A program made the position numbers and the translations under genes. 52,710 nucleotides of DNA from contig JAFGIB010000290.1 in NCBI GenBank assembly GCA_016929805.1, forward strand, positions 1 to 52,710, in the 5' to 3' direction. The notes beneath the pieces are model-generated. The model had not been told where the DNA came from and searched no databases. It worked only from the letters and a program-made list of their open reading frames with translations. The stretch is from Deltaproteobacteria bacterium. Lineage in GTDB: Bacteria > Myxococcota_A > Polyangia > Polyangiales > JAFGIB01. Shown here piece by piece: positions 1-9,143 of this stretch; positions within the stretch are counted from its first letter, which is position 1; the number at the start of each line of letters is the position of its first letter.

Positions 1-64
1 CGCGCTCGGTTTTACAGGCGAATCGGCCGCCGACTTGTTTGCCCCCCTGAACGCTTACGATTAG
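1..64 (-). repeat. Family II palindromic repeat, partial, at the left window edge
   Basis: Read on the minus strand, this stretch has GTAAGCGTTCAGGGG, then CAAACAAGTCGGCGGCCG, then GTAAAACCGAGCGCG. The same order with few changes is seen at 52582-52710 on the plus strand and in part at 44331-44423. Only one arm is inside the window. The element shows no open frame or transposase. Confidence 0.75.
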
Positions 65-380
65 ATGTGAACCGCCGGAACAGTTCGGATGACCTCGTGT
101 CTAGGGAATGTAAGGTTATCGAGGAGAGCTTGTTTCCCTATTCAAATCGCGTAAATTTTATAATTCGTATATTGGCCGGTCGGCTCGTCTTTGCCACAAT
201 TTTGCCGCAGTTATGCCACAGTTTTACTAAGATCTACCTATGTAAGTGTTCTATACCTGCGCATACTCACCGCATCTCGTATCGATCTCGGGAAGTTAGT
301 CGGCACTGATTCGATTCATCTGGATCTCGGTACCGAAGGGTTCGGCTCGACAAACACTCTATCCAATTGAGGAGTTAATC
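65..380. other. Leader region of the first lipoprotein gene, no gene seen
   Basis: This stretch is AT-richer than its surroundings and probably carries the promoter of the gene starting at 381. An 80-codon open frame at 67-309 lacks a ribosome site and any recognisable composition, so I do not call it. A GAGGAG ribosome site lies just before 381. Confidence 0.5.
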
Positions 381-1523
381 GTGGCGGAAAGTCGTTTATT
401 GATACGAGTCGGATTACTGAGTATCGTCCTATCTGCAATCGCTTGCGACAACGAGAAAAGCGGCACAGAGGAAGCTGCGCAGAGATCTTTTGGGACCGGT
501 GGAGTCGAGAATCTCGATCCAACGTGGGGTGCTGTTACAGTTGTTCCAACAATAGACGCCGGCGTAACCGATACAACTTCGGTTAATTCCGGCGGGTCCG
601 GCTCCGAGAAAGTACCGGACACCGGACCAATAGAACGGCCGCTCGACGCAGGAGACAGCGGTGCGCGAGCGGATGGTGGCGGGATTTCGGGTAGTAGCGG
701 TGCATTCGGCACCGGCGGCACTACGACTACTGGCGGTACCGGCGGCACAACTATTACAAGCGGCCCTGCCCCGTCGATACCTCCTGCTCCCGCGCAATGC
801 CCAACAATCGCTACCGGGACTATCGAGGTATTGGGACAGCAGGTTCAGCTCTGGGCAGGTCCGGCGGGCCAACCAGGTCCAATGGTATTCTATTGGCACG
901 GAACCGGAAGTGTAGCAATGGAAGCGGTCATGGGCTTAGGTCAATTCCTTAATGAAGTCCAGAGCAGCGGTGGAGTGGTTGCTTCCTTTACTACCACGAC
1001 GGGAAACGGCAGTAACACGGGTAACTCTGTCTGGTTCACCGGCGACTTCGACATGGCGGATATTGTACTTTCATGCGCGGTAGATCAGGGTTTTATCGAT
1101 ACACGCCGGATATTTGCTGCCGGCTGCAGCGCTGGTGGATTGCAGTCCAGTGCAATGGTGTATCAACGTTCGAGCTACCTTGCGGCGTCAATGCCAAACT
1201 CTGGCGGTCTCGCGTGGCCTAATATTGCTGTATTCCAGGATCCGTCGCATATACCGGCATTAATGAGCACGCATGGTGCAGAAGGGGTTGACTATTATAT
1301 TATTGATTTTGCGCTCAGCACGGCGGCCTTAACTACAAACGTCGCGGCCAAGGGTGGTTTTGTGGTCAATTGCGACCACGGTGGAGAGCATTGCGCGCCT
1401 CCTGCCGAGGTAGTAAGGGCGCAGATCGAATTTCTCAAAGCCCATCCGTTCGGTTTCGATACCTCACCCTACGCGAGCGGCCTGCCCGCTCATTTCCCCA
1501 GCTACTGTCAAATCATTAATTGA
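381..1523 (+). CDS. Secreted lipoprotein with alpha/beta-hydrolase (esterase/depolymerase-like) domain
   Basis: 380 residues from a GTG start preceded by GAGGAG. The N-terminus is a lipoprotein signal with a lipobox ending at Cys22 (SAIAC). Residues about 25-135 are a low-complexity Gly/Thr/Ser linker. The rest resembles the alpha/beta-hydrolase fold of polyhydroxybutyrate-depolymerase-like esterases: FYWHGTG near the oxyanion region and a nucleophile elbow GCSAGG with Ser250. A His near the C-terminus (HGGEHC) could complete the triad. It probably sits on the cell surface and cleaves an ester, but the substrate is not visible. A related lipoprotein is encoded at 9144-10382. Its TGA stop abuts the family I repeat. 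Fold fairly sure, substrate unknown. Confidence 0.82.
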   Translation: MAESRLLIRVGLLSIVLSAIACDNEKSGTEEAAQRSFGTGGVENLDPTWGAVTVVPTIDAGVTDTTSVNSGGSGSEKVPDTGPIERPLDAGDSGARADGGGISGSSGAFGTGGTTTTGGTGGTTITSGPAPSIPPAPAQCPTIATGTIEVLGQQVQLWAGPAGQPGPMVFYWHGTGSVAMEAVMGLGQFLNEVQSSGGVVASFTTTTGNGSNTGNSVWFTGDFDMADIVLSCAVDQGFIDTRRIFAAGCSAGGLQSSAMVYQRSSYLAASMPNSGGLAWPNIAVFQDPSHIPALMSTHGAEGVDYYIIDFALSTAALTTNVAAKGGFVVNCDHGGEHCAPPAEVVRAQIEFLKAHPFGFDTSPYASGLPAHFPSYCQIIN

Positions 1524-1650
1524 ACCTTAACGATGCAAAAAAAGGTCGAGCGGAAGCGCGTAAAAAGCGATGAAATAAGGGCGCGTGAAGCTTTTTTTGG
1601 ACTGCAGCTTAGGCGCTTTACGCGGACGGATTTTTTGCAACGTTAAGGTT
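1523..1650. repeat. Family I hairpin element, complete copy (128 bp)
   Basis: The left tip is AACCTTAACGATGCAAAAAA and the right tip is its near-perfect inverted match (TTTTTTGCAACGTTAAGGTT). Compared with the 192-bp copy at 34284-34475 this one lies in the opposite orientation and lacks part of the centre. It fills the gap between two convergent genes exactly. Its left tip follows the TGA of the hydrolase gene, and its right tip supplies the TAA stop of the flavoprotein gene. A GC-rich stem with A and T tracts on either side suggests it could act as a two-way terminator (inference). Confidence 0.85.
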
Positions 1651-3289
1651 TACCCTCCGAGGGTAATGTCGCGTACATGCGATCCCCAACGTTGTTGGGA
1701 TCGAAGGCTTCTTTGATCTTCCGCTGAAAGTGGAAAGCCAGCGGTTGCGGCGTTCTTCGAAGAGCGTTCCATATCTGTTCGTCGCTTTCTCCAACCTGAA
1801 GGTACATCGCCTCTTTTCCAGGCGGAAAACCGTTGGCGACAGCATCGACAATCGCGTCGCGCATGTGTTGCGTCCCGGCCGCCACAGACGCGTTATCCGC
1901 CGGATCGTAGGAGACGAACTGCTCCAATCCCATATTTCCGCCGCCCGCGATGCTGCTTCCGTTGCCCATGAGCGCGTCGCCGCCGCACTGCACGAGATTT
2001 CCGCCGGCCGCGTCTCGATATAGGCCTTTTATCGCGACCGGAACATATCCTTTAACCCAATCAGGCGTACCGGTTTGCATCCAGCTACCCAAGTAGCCGC
2101 CCACCCAGACGAAATTCATGTGTTTATGACCGAGCCTTTGCATATAGGTATTGGTGAACTCCGCCATATCTTTTTCGCAATACCTTTGAACCTTCCATCC
2201 GCCCGTCTCTTTAAGAATTTGATCGAGGATCTTGTCCTGTAGCTCAATCTCTCTGATCGACCGTCCGGCCATAATGAACTGAAAGGATATGCGCAGCTCC
2301 TCGGTGAGATCTTGTATATCTTTGCGTTTTACCGCCTCTTCGACATCGTTGAGAGTCTTTTCCGGATCGATATAGGTAAGCCACAAGGCCGGTCCCAAGT
2401 CAGCGCCCGCCAGCGCGTACTGCCGATGGAAGATGTACCCTATCTCGTTATCGTATATTTTATAATATATATCCGCCCAGGCGTCCCAAGTCGGCGCCGC
2501 CAGGGTATACACGCGAAAATTTTCCTGTATCGGCAATCGGTAACCGGGCAGCGTTCCTTTGACTTGGTATTCGGTCGGGCCCGGCCAATGAGCGAGCTTG
2601 ATCGCGCACTTGGTGTAAACGCCCAGTCCCCCTCGCGAACCCACCCAACCGCGGCAGATACCGCGCACGCTTGGTCCCGGCCCTTCGCCGCAGAACCAAC
2701 CGTTACCCGAACCGAGCGAGCCGGTGCGAATGATCTCTCCCTCGGGCGTGACCCACTCCATACCGAGCAGGTTATCCGAATTATTCCCCATCCAAAAAGA
2801 GCTCGGTCCCATACCCGCGTAGGCGCACGCGCTGGCGACAATCGATGTCGACGCGCCGGCCCCGATGATGTTGATGTTGAGGCCGAGCTTCATGACCTCG
2901 GCTTGAAGCTGCGCGCAGATCACGTACGGCTCCACAACCGCGTACCGGTTTCTTTCGTCTATCTCCAAGATCCGGTTCATGCGCCGCAAATCGATTTGCA
3001 GGGTCTCCTCGTCCTCTTTCAGGGGAGCCGCCCAGTGATACCACCCGGTGGAAATCGGTTTGGCTTTCACTCGATATTTGTTGCATAGCTTGATGATTCT
3101 CTGCACCTCTTCGGTGCAAGCGGGCATGATCACGGCGACCGGACGCGGCATATAATGGCTAAAGTTTGGCCTTACCAGCTCGGCAAGCCATTGAAACGCG
3201 TAGCTGTCTAGAAAAGCCGGATCATTTGAGATATGCCTTTCTCCAACGATATCTTCAAGTTCGCGGTACGCTTCTTTGCTAAACGCCAT
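1643..3289 (-). CDS. FAD-binding oxidoreductase (GlcD / vanillyl-alcohol-oxidase superfamily)
   Basis: 548 residues, ATG start with an AGGAAGGA ribosome site. Residues about 45-240 form a PCMH-type FAD-binding domain: TEEVQRIIKLCNKY near the start, IDLRRMNRILEID, then VEPYVICAQLQAEV, VTPEGEIIRTGS and GSRGGLGVYT. The C-terminus ends in the usual FDPNNVGDRM motif of FAD-linked oxidases. It is the last gene of a compact run with an iron-sulfur protein and a second FAD protein (17 bp from the former), as in glycolate-oxidase-type complexes where the flavin oxidises a hydroxy acid or alcohol and passes electrons to Fe-S clusters. Substrate unknown; the neighbouring aromatic-acid transporter suggests an aromatic compound. 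The stop codon is formed by the tip of the repeat at 1523-1650. Confidence 0.85.
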   Translation of the reverse strand: MAFSKEAYRELEDIVGERHISNDPAFLDSYAFQWLAELVRPNFSHYMPRPVAVIMPACTEEVQRIIKLCNKYRVKAKPISTGWYHWAAPLKEDEETLQIDLRRMNRILEIDERNRYAVVEPYVICAQLQAEVMKLGLNINIIGAGASTSIVASACAYAGMGPSSFWMGNNSDNLLGMEWVTPEGEIIRTGSLGSGNGWFCGEGPGPSVRGICRGWVGSRGGLGVYTKCAIKLAHWPGPTEYQVKGTLPGYRLPIQENFRVYTLAAPTWDAWADIYYKIYDNEIGYIFHRQYALAGADLGPALWLTYIDPEKTLNDVEEAVKRKDIQDLTEELRISFQFIMAGRSIREIELQDKILDQILKETGGWKVQRYCEKDMAEFTNTYMQRLGHKHMNFVWVGGYLGSWMQTGTPDWVKGYVPVAIKGLYRDAAGGNLVQCGGDALMGNGSSIAGGGNMGLEQFVSYDPADNASVAAGTQHMRDAIVDAVANGFPPGKEAMYLQVGESDEQIWNALRRTPQPLAFHFQRKIKEAFDPNNVGDRMYATLPSEGKP

Positions 3290-3306
3290 GGTCGGTTCCT
3301 TCCTGA

Positions 3307-4578
3307 TTAGAGGGCCTGATAAACGAGCTCGATAATGTCTACAATCTTAATCTTGGTGCCGTTACGCGTCGCCGCGTCGGCGAAGTTCTTTTCGCACCAT
3401 GGACAGGCGCTTGCGAGCGCGTCCGCGCCCACCGATTTGGCTTCTTCTAACCTCTCGCTCGCCGTCCACATGGAATATTCCGGGTAAGCTTCGCGCACGC
3501 CGCCGCCGGCGCCGCAGCACCACGCGGCTTCTCTATTACGTTCCATCTCGACCAGCTCCAAGCCCGGTATCGCCATAAGCACGTCTCGAGGCGGCTGGTA
3601 CACGCCTTTCGCTCCGTTATAGCGCGGCCTCGGGGGATCGTATACGACCGCCTGGCCGAAGATTTTCTTTTCCTTGCCTTTCCATGCGACATAGGGTTCT
3701 CCTTGTCTACCGAGATAACAGGGATCGTGATAGGTCACGCGCATGGGAAGCGCTTTCGTAAAGCTGATTTTTCCTTGCTTGAGTAAACGGTCTATCAGTT
3801 CCACCATGTGAATCACCGCGACCGATGATCCCGACTCCGGATAGAGTCGTTTGAAGGTGTGGTAGCAATCGGCGCAGGGTGTGACGACCGTTTCCACGCC
3901 CGCGTCCGCCCATATTTTTAGATTACGTTCAGCGGCCGCCTGATAGTCAGCTTTATAACCCATATGATAAGCTCGACCTCCGCAGCAGCTTTCGTCGGCT
4001 CCGAGGATAGCGAAATCGACCCCCGCCTTCTTCAGCAGCTCGGCCGCGTTGCGTACCGCCTCTCTGAGGTCGGGGTCGTGCGAGTATTGGCAGCCAGCGT
4101 GAAACAGCAGCTTGGATTTATGCTTGGATAAACGCTTCAGATCAAGACCCTCCGCCCAATCTCCGCGCTTGGATTTGGGTTTGTTGAGCATATTACTTAG
4201 GCTGCGAAAGCCCTTCATCACCGGTTGGTGTTGAGCGAGCCCATGTCCCTGATCGACCAGCCTAAACCTGAGCTCGTGCAAAGCCTCAATGGGCCACATA
4301 TCGTAACGGCACATCTTACAGGTCACGTCGCAGTTACCGCACATTTGACACTTAAATACCGATTCCTTTACCGCCTCCGTCACGGTCGAACGGCCGTCCA
4401 TCAAGGACAGCGCGGTAACCAACCGACCGCCGGCCGAATAAGAATGAAAGTGGTTGTATTCGACACTCGGACAACCCTTGGAAAACCTCCAACTCTTAAT
4501 TAGATCAAATGGAATCCATTTACAGTACGCGCATCGGGTGCATCTGAGCGCGTCCGCTCGGTAATCTTCTAGAGCCAT
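3307..4578 (-). CDS. Iron-sulfur oxidoreductase with two CCG domains (GlcF/HdrD-like)
   Basis: 423 residues from the ATG at 4578, which has AAGGTGG at the right distance; an in-frame GTG at 4587 lies inside that ribosome site. The N-terminal half has Cys clusters typical of two 4Fe-4S sites (CTRCAYC and CQMCGNCDVTCKMC). Two CCG domains follow, one with ADESCCGGRAYHMGY and one with HDPCYLGR plus AAWCCGAGGG. This is the layout of glycolate oxidase iron-sulfur subunits and heterodisulfide reductase D. It is probably the electron-transfer subunit for the two FAD proteins on either side (gaps of 17 and 36 bp), passing electrons towards the quinone pool. Family sure, partner inferred from context. 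Confidence 0.9.
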   Translation of the reverse strand: MALEDYRADALRCTRCAYCKWIPFDLIKSWRFSKGCPSVEYNHFHSYSAGGRLVTALSLMDGRSTVTEAVKESVFKCQMCGNCDVTCKMCRYDMWPIEALHELRFRLVDQGHGLAQHQPVMKGFRSLSNMLNKPKSKRGDWAEGLDLKRLSKHKSKLLFHAGCQYSHDPDLREAVRNAAELLKKAGVDFAILGADESCCGGRAYHMGYKADYQAAAERNLKIWADAGVETVVTPCADCYHTFKRLYPESGSSVAVIHMVELIDRLLKQGKISFTKALPMRVTYHDPCYLGRQGEPYVAWKGKEKKIFGQAVVYDPPRPRYNGAKGVYQPPRDVLMAIPGLELVEMERNREAAWCCGAGGGVREAYPEYSMWTASERLEEAKSVGADALASACPWCEKNFADAATRNGTKIKIVDIIELVYQAL

Positions 4579-4614
4579 GGTCGCCACCTTTCTATAACAA
4601 TCCGATGTTTCGTA

Positions 4615-6084
4615 TTAGAAGCACAGCTTACCCGGGTTCATGACGTTATTGGGATCGAAGATACGCTTGACTTTTCTCAGCGCAGAAGTGCTTTGGGCGT
4701 CGCGGCTATACATCATGTCTGCCCAGATCCCGTACGGCCTCGAAAAATAGGCACCCCCGCTCACAAGCGCCTCGCTCGCTTTCGAGAATAGCTGCTTTAT
4801 ATTCGAGACTTCGTTAAAATCCCGGGGATCGTAGGGCAGATTGAACTCGCAATGATGCGCGACGCCCTGATGCTGCGGCTGAATGTAAACGCCGATTTCT
4901 GATTCGGGATAGTTATGAATGCGAGCGGTATGGTAAACCGTGTCGATGAATTCACGCGACTTATCCAACGTGGAGAGAAAGAATATCTGCTCACATGCTC
5001 CCTTGTAGCTTAGTTTCCAGTAGGGCTCGCGCGACGGCGCCAACAGCAGATCGTAGACCTCATTCGTCGTAGCTCCGTGGATGCCTGAAGCCAGCCTGAC
5101 CCCGTATGTTTGGGCGAGCTCGACCAAATCCTGTTGCTGCTCGTCAACCCGTTCCTCCGGGAATAACGCCCGACCGCCGATGCCGATGATCAGCAGCCAA
5201 GGCGGCAAGCTCTTTGTTAACGCCGCCACCTTATCGGCCTGATGAGCGAGCATATAAGCGAGCTGCGTATTATTGACCAGAATGACCTCATCGCCCAGTC
5301 GAACTCTTAGCAGCCGATGCATAAAATCAATAAGCGATTCAGGCGTCGTCGCCGGTACGAAAAACAGTTTGCGCATCGCGGGAATGAGTTCGCAACGAAC
5401 GGAGGCCCAGGTAACGATACCCATCGACCCTTGAGCGCCCGTGAGCAACCGTACATAATCCGTCGCGCCCGGTCCCTTGGGATCCGAGTGCCTCGCGCCC
5501 ATGCTCCACTGCGCCTCCAACGAGAGCGGACCGCTACCGGCCTCTCCCGTATACATCATCTCCCCGGTCCCCCAAACGACTCCGCAACTCCGTAAAGGCT
5601 CGGTAAAAGAATAGTGATAGCGAGCAATCAGGGTGGGTTGCCGCTCCAATAGGCTTGCTATCACGGATTTATTCGGCCGGGGCATTAAAGGCGTCGTCAG
5701 GCGCAAACCCTCCTTGACCAGCTCGGGTTGTAGCCGGCCATAGGTAACGCCGGGCTCGATCCACGTCATGCGATTTCTGCGGTCGATGCGCAGGACGCGG
5801 TTCATCCGGCTAAGCTCTACGATCACCGCGCCCGGAGCGCTCGGCACGGTATCGCCGTGAAAATGGGGCGGGCCGGAACTGACCGGTATCAGCGGCGTCG
5901 AGGAGTGGTTGGCCCAGGCAACCAGCTTCTGTACCTCGTCCACGCTTCCCGGCTGAGCGACAAACCAAGGTTTCAGCGGTAGAACAAAACTATTATCGCG
6001 CGCGTAGGTATCGAGGACAGCCGGGTCGTCGGAGACAAAGCGACTACCGACGATGTCTGCCAATTGTTCTTTCTTATTATCCAC
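4615..6084 (-). CDS. Second FAD-binding oxidoreductase of the FAD/Fe-S/FAD set
   Basis: 489 residues, GTG start with AAGGAGG six or seven bases before it. It shares the architecture of the 548-residue neighbour: EVQKLVAWANHSSTPLIPVS at the start of the PCMH domain, VELSRMNRVLRIDRRNRM, IEPGVTYGRLQPEL, GAQGSMGIVTWASV, and the C-terminal FDPNNVMNPGKL that marks FAD-linked oxidases. The two flavoproteins look like diverged paralogues and may form a heteromeric dehydrogenase with the iron-sulfur protein between them. The central part (RQPTLIARYHYSFTEPL) departs from the usual sequence, so substrate choice cannot be predicted. Operon position: after the MFS transporter and before the Fe-S gene. Confidence 0.85.
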   Translation of the reverse strand: MDNKKEQLADIVGSRFVSDDPAVLDTYARDNSFVLPLKPWFVAQPGSVDEVQKLVAWANHSSTPLIPVSSGPPHFHGDTVPSAPGAVIVELSRMNRVLRIDRRNRMTWIEPGVTYGRLQPELVKEGLRLTTPLMPRPNKSVIASLLERQPTLIARYHYSFTEPLRSCGVVWGTGEMMYTGEAGSGPLSLEAQWSMGARHSDPKGPGATDYVRLLTGAQGSMGIVTWASVRCELIPAMRKLFFVPATTPESLIDFMHRLLRVRLGDEVILVNNTQLAYMLAHQADKVAALTKSLPPWLLIIGIGGRALFPEERVDEQQQDLVELAQTYGVRLASGIHGATTNEVYDLLLAPSREPYWKLSYKGACEQIFFLSTLDKSREFIDTVYHTARIHNYPESEIGVYIQPQHQGVAHHCEFNLPYDPRDFNEVSNIKQLFSKASEALVSGGAYFSRPYGIWADMMYSRDAQSTSALRKVKRIFDPNNVMNPGKLCF

Positions 6085-6148
6085 GAGATGCCTCCTTATG
6101 CGGTTACGAGCGGATGAATTTAAGAAATCCGAAGGTGCAAAACGGAGA

Positions 6149-7612
6149 TTACGCAGTAGTTTCGAAGCGCTTCGGTACGCGCCCGACTAGATAGATAAAC
6201 AGCGCGCCGGCAAATATCGGCAGCGACGCGGCGATAAAAGCGGCGGCGATCGACCATTGCAGGGTGAAGAACGCGGCGCCAATTAAAGGACCAATCACCG
6301 AGCCTATCCTGCCCCAACCCATGGTGCTTCCGACGCCGGTCGCACGGATCGCCGTGGGGTAAACCATCGCGGCCACCGCGTACATCGTCGTCTGCGCGCC
6401 CATCATGCAAGTGCCCGTTAGAAAGAGCGCGGGGACCAATACGGCAGGTTCAGCCCCTATCCCGATAGAGGCGATCGCGATAGCACCGATCAAATAGCTC
6501 GTCGTCACGACCTTAAAGATGCCATACCTGTCGATCAGTACTCCCATGGTCACCGTACCCACCGCGCCGCCACCGTTTAGAAGAACAGTCGATAACAGCG
6601 ACCAGGTCATCGATAACCCCGATTGCTTCATAAACACGGGTAGCCAGCTCATGAAGAAATAGACGCCGAAAGTATTACAAACGAAGATCAACGTGATCAA
6701 TACCGTGGGCAGGGTGCGTCCCGGCCCGAATATGCTGGCCACGCCTACTTTAGCTTGACGCGCTTCGTGAATCGTGAATTGAACCGAGTCGGATAATTGA
6801 ACCTCAGGGGCGATTTTTCGAATAACGGCCGCCGCCTTGTGTCGTTTCTCGGTACGCGCGGCAATAAAGCGAATAGACTCGGGGAGCGTAAAAACGAAAT
6901 ACGCGCCGAACGCCACCAGCGGGACTAGGAAGCCGACAATGAAGATAGATTGCCATCCGTGCCATCCAAACGTAACCGTTATCCAGATACCGATCAGGAC
7001 GCTTGCGAGAGCGGCGACGGGAACGCGAGTAGCGGCATACCCCGCAATCGCCAGGGGGAATAACCCTCCGATAAAGAAAACGGACCGCCAACCTAACGAA
7101 GGGATAAGCCAAGAACCCACGAGACCGCTCGCAAGAGCGCCGATAGGAACACCGGTATACGTCAGGGTGCTAAGCGTTCCTCGGGCGCGCGCGGGGACGT
7201 ATTCCGCTGACAACGCGACCACATTGGGCAACACGCCTCCCAATCCGAGCCCGGAAAATAGTCGCGTCAACGCCAGGCCGTCAGGTGTTGATACGAAAGC
7301 CGAGAGAAGAGTCGCTAAGCCAAAGAGAGTTACGGCGACTATTAACGGCCACCTTCGGCCGTAGCGGTCGGCGATCGGTCCTAAAATCGCCGCTCCTAGG
7401 ATCATACCGACCGGTCCCGCGGTCAACGCCAAACCGAAGTCCTTCGGTTTAAGTTGCCAATCCTGCATCAACGCCGGGACGGCAACTCCGATTACTTGCA
7501 TATCGAAACCGTCGAGCAGCATGATGACAAAGCACGTGATTAGAATACGAACTTGATAGAAACCGACCCGCCGACCGTCGATGAACTCGGAAATATCAAA
7601 CGTTGCTGTCAT
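6149..7612 (-). CDS. MFS transporter, aromatic acid:H+ symporter type, with duplicated helix pair
   Basis: 487 residues, ATG start with GAGGAGG. Hallmarks of the aromatic acid:H+ symporter family are LLDGFDMQVIG in helix 1 and GPIADRYGRR in the loop after helix 2, with RARGT before helix 5. Members of the family usually have about 440 to 460 residues. Here residues 154-193 and 196-245 resemble each other (VPIGALAS...GWRSVFF against VPVAALAS...GWQSIFI), which points to an old duplication of the helix 5/6 segment and perhaps 14 rather than 12 helices. It probably imports a carboxylated aromatic through the inner membrane for the FAD/Fe-S enzymes encoded downstream. Confidence 0.88.
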   Translation of the reverse strand: MTATFDISEFIDGRRVGFYQVRILITCFVIMLLDGFDMQVIGVAVPALMQDWQLKPKDFGLALTAGPVGMILGAAILGPIADRYGRRWPLIVAVTLFGLATLLSAFVSTPDGLALTRLFSGLGLGGVLPNVVALSAEYVPARARGTLSTLTYTGVPIGALASGLVGSWLIPSLGWRSVFFIGGLFPLAIAGYAATRVPVAALASVLIGIWITVTFGWHGWQSIFIVGFLVPLVAFGAYFVFTLPESIRFIAARTEKRHKAAAVIRKIAPEVQLSDSVQFTIHEARQAKVGVASIFGPGRTLPTVLITLIFVCNTFGVYFFMSWLPVFMKQSGLSMTWSLLSTVLLNGGGAVGTVTMGVLIDRYGIFKVVTTSYLIGAIAIASIGIGAEPAVLVPALFLTGTCMMGAQTTMYAVAAMVYPTAIRATGVGSTMGWGRIGSVIGPLIGAAFFTLQWSIAAAFIAASLPIFAGALFIYLVGRVPKRFETTA

Positions 7613-7865
7613 TTTCTAAACCTCCTCGACCGACGGCCTGGAAGAACATGTATACCCGAGTTTTTCGTTATCGGGTATGCCTGACATACGCCACGAACTT
7701 TCAAAAAGATCGATAGGTATCGCGTCAGCTTCGGCCGGCGACTGTTTTGTAATCACTATCATATACTCGTAGATCTCTATCTAAGCTAAAAACGGTCTTC
7801 GCTTCGGGTCTATGCGGAACACATCGATCACAACCATCGTAGGTATCGTATCGCGCACGGTGAGG

Positions 7866-8942
7866 CTAGAAGCTGTGAATGTACCGCAGGTTGATGACGA
7901 AGTCGTTTTTAGCCGTGTTGTCGGCTATTAACTGAAAGTACACGTTCGCGAATACTTTGTTCGGCTCATCGATTGCCCACATTGCGCCGGGGCCGATGCC
8001 GAAAATTGTGACTTTTCCGTAGTCGTTGAAACTCATATCTCCCGGATTAGACGTACCATCGGCCATCTGCCAGAGGTCGAGGTTGAATTGCATGAAGTAG
8101 TAACCGTTGACGCCGAAATGAAAGGTTTCGGGAAACTCGAACGAAGCGGCGAAGTTGACCCATCCGGCCTGACCCGCTTGCGCATACCTTATCTGCGGTG
8201 GGTTTTCCAACTGATTTCGCAAAATGTAGCCGAGCGTGGGGTTGAGATTCTTAAAGTTGTATAAGTAACTAAAACGCGCGCTCAGCTCGCAATGGGGGAG
8301 ATACAACAAGGTCACCGCCCACGAGGGGATAAGCGAGGTAAAATTAGACGATTGGTTGATGTCTTTGGAGGGATCGTACTTTCCGGTCGGGGCCGTGATA
8401 TTAAACTCGATTCGATTGGTAAAAAACGGCCTGCCGAACGCCATAACGGGTCGAAATTGCAACATCGGCCCAAAGGTTATATCGCCGAGACCGAAACCGT
8501 TATCCTGAATTAGATTGCTCGGCGGGTTCGGATTAGAGGTAGCGTCGAAAAGAATCATGGGAATCATGAAATTGATGCCGGCATGCGCCGAGTCGCCGAA
8601 CAACTCGTAAGGCAAGGTATAAACGAGCTGGTTAATCAGCACGAAGGCGTTTATCGTTGGATCCAATACGTACTGGATGGGCTTGTCCGGCTGTACTTTT
8701 CCTAAGTAAGACCTACCGTTGATAGTCTCGGCGTGGCCCCACTGTAAATACGCCAAGTAAGTAAAGCCTTCCTCGTTTCTTCCGAAGCCGTCGTAGAAGC
8801 TCGTGGCGCCTAGATTAATCCCCTGCGGCTGAAGGCCTACGGCGCGCGCGCTTGAGGGCAAGAAGGCCGAGACCAACGCGACCCATAGGGCCAGCCCGAA
8901 CAGCACGATCTCCGTAGGATTCCTTTTATAAATCTCTCTCAT
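7866..8942 (-). CDS. Outer-membrane channel, phenol-degradation (MetA pathway / SphA-like) family
   Basis: 358 residues from the ATG at 8942, which has GAGGAG just before it; an in-frame ATG 69 bases upstream lacks a ribosome site. A classical signal peptide ends near SSARAVG. The mature part looks like a beta-barrel of the Phenol_MetA_deg/SphA-like family: alternating aromatic strands, a conserved GLGDITFGPML segment, NITAPTGKYDP, and a terminal aromatic residue (INLRYIHSF) as in barrel insertion signals. Members occur in aromatic-degradation clusters and are thought to let aromatics pass the outer membrane. Here it is followed by the aromatic-acid MFS transporter (gap about 250 bp). Family fairly sure, cargo inferred. 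Confidence 0.8.
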   Translation of the reverse strand: MREIYKRNPTEIVLFGLALWVALVSAFLPSSARAVGLQPQGINLGATSFYDGFGRNEEGFTYLAYLQWGHAETINGRSYLGKVQPDKPIQYVLDPTINAFVLINQLVYTLPYELFGDSAHAGINFMIPMILFDATSNPNPPSNLIQDNGFGLGDITFGPMLQFRPVMAFGRPFFTNRIEFNITAPTGKYDPSKDINQSSNFTSLIPSWAVTLLYLPHCELSARFSYLYNFKNLNPTLGYILRNQLENPPQIRYAQAGQAGWVNFAASFEFPETFHFGVNGYYFMQFNLDLWQMADGTSNPGDMSFNDYGKVTIFGIGPGAMWAIDEPNKVFANVYFQLIADNTAKNDFVINLRYIHSF

Positions 8943-9143
8943 CGAATTCTCCTCAATCATCCGTCTCGAAAACAGCTCAATCATGTGGGCGACACGGCCC
9001 GAAAACCGCATTCATATAAAGCTCCCGTCACGCAACGCTGCGGACCGCTTCGACCTTTTCCGGCGACATCCGCCCGCCCGCGGCCGATGGTGACGGACCG
9101 GGACGGCCTACGTTCGTCGGCACTATAACAGAACGTATAACGC

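Noticed and set aside
67..309. 80-codon open frame on the plus strand near the left edge
   Set aside because: No ribosome site, no recognisable composition, and it lies in a region expected to be the leader of the next gene.
2312..3088. 258-codon open frame opposite the first FAD oxidoreductase gene
   Set aside because: Arg/His-rich shadow of a well-supported gene on the other strand.
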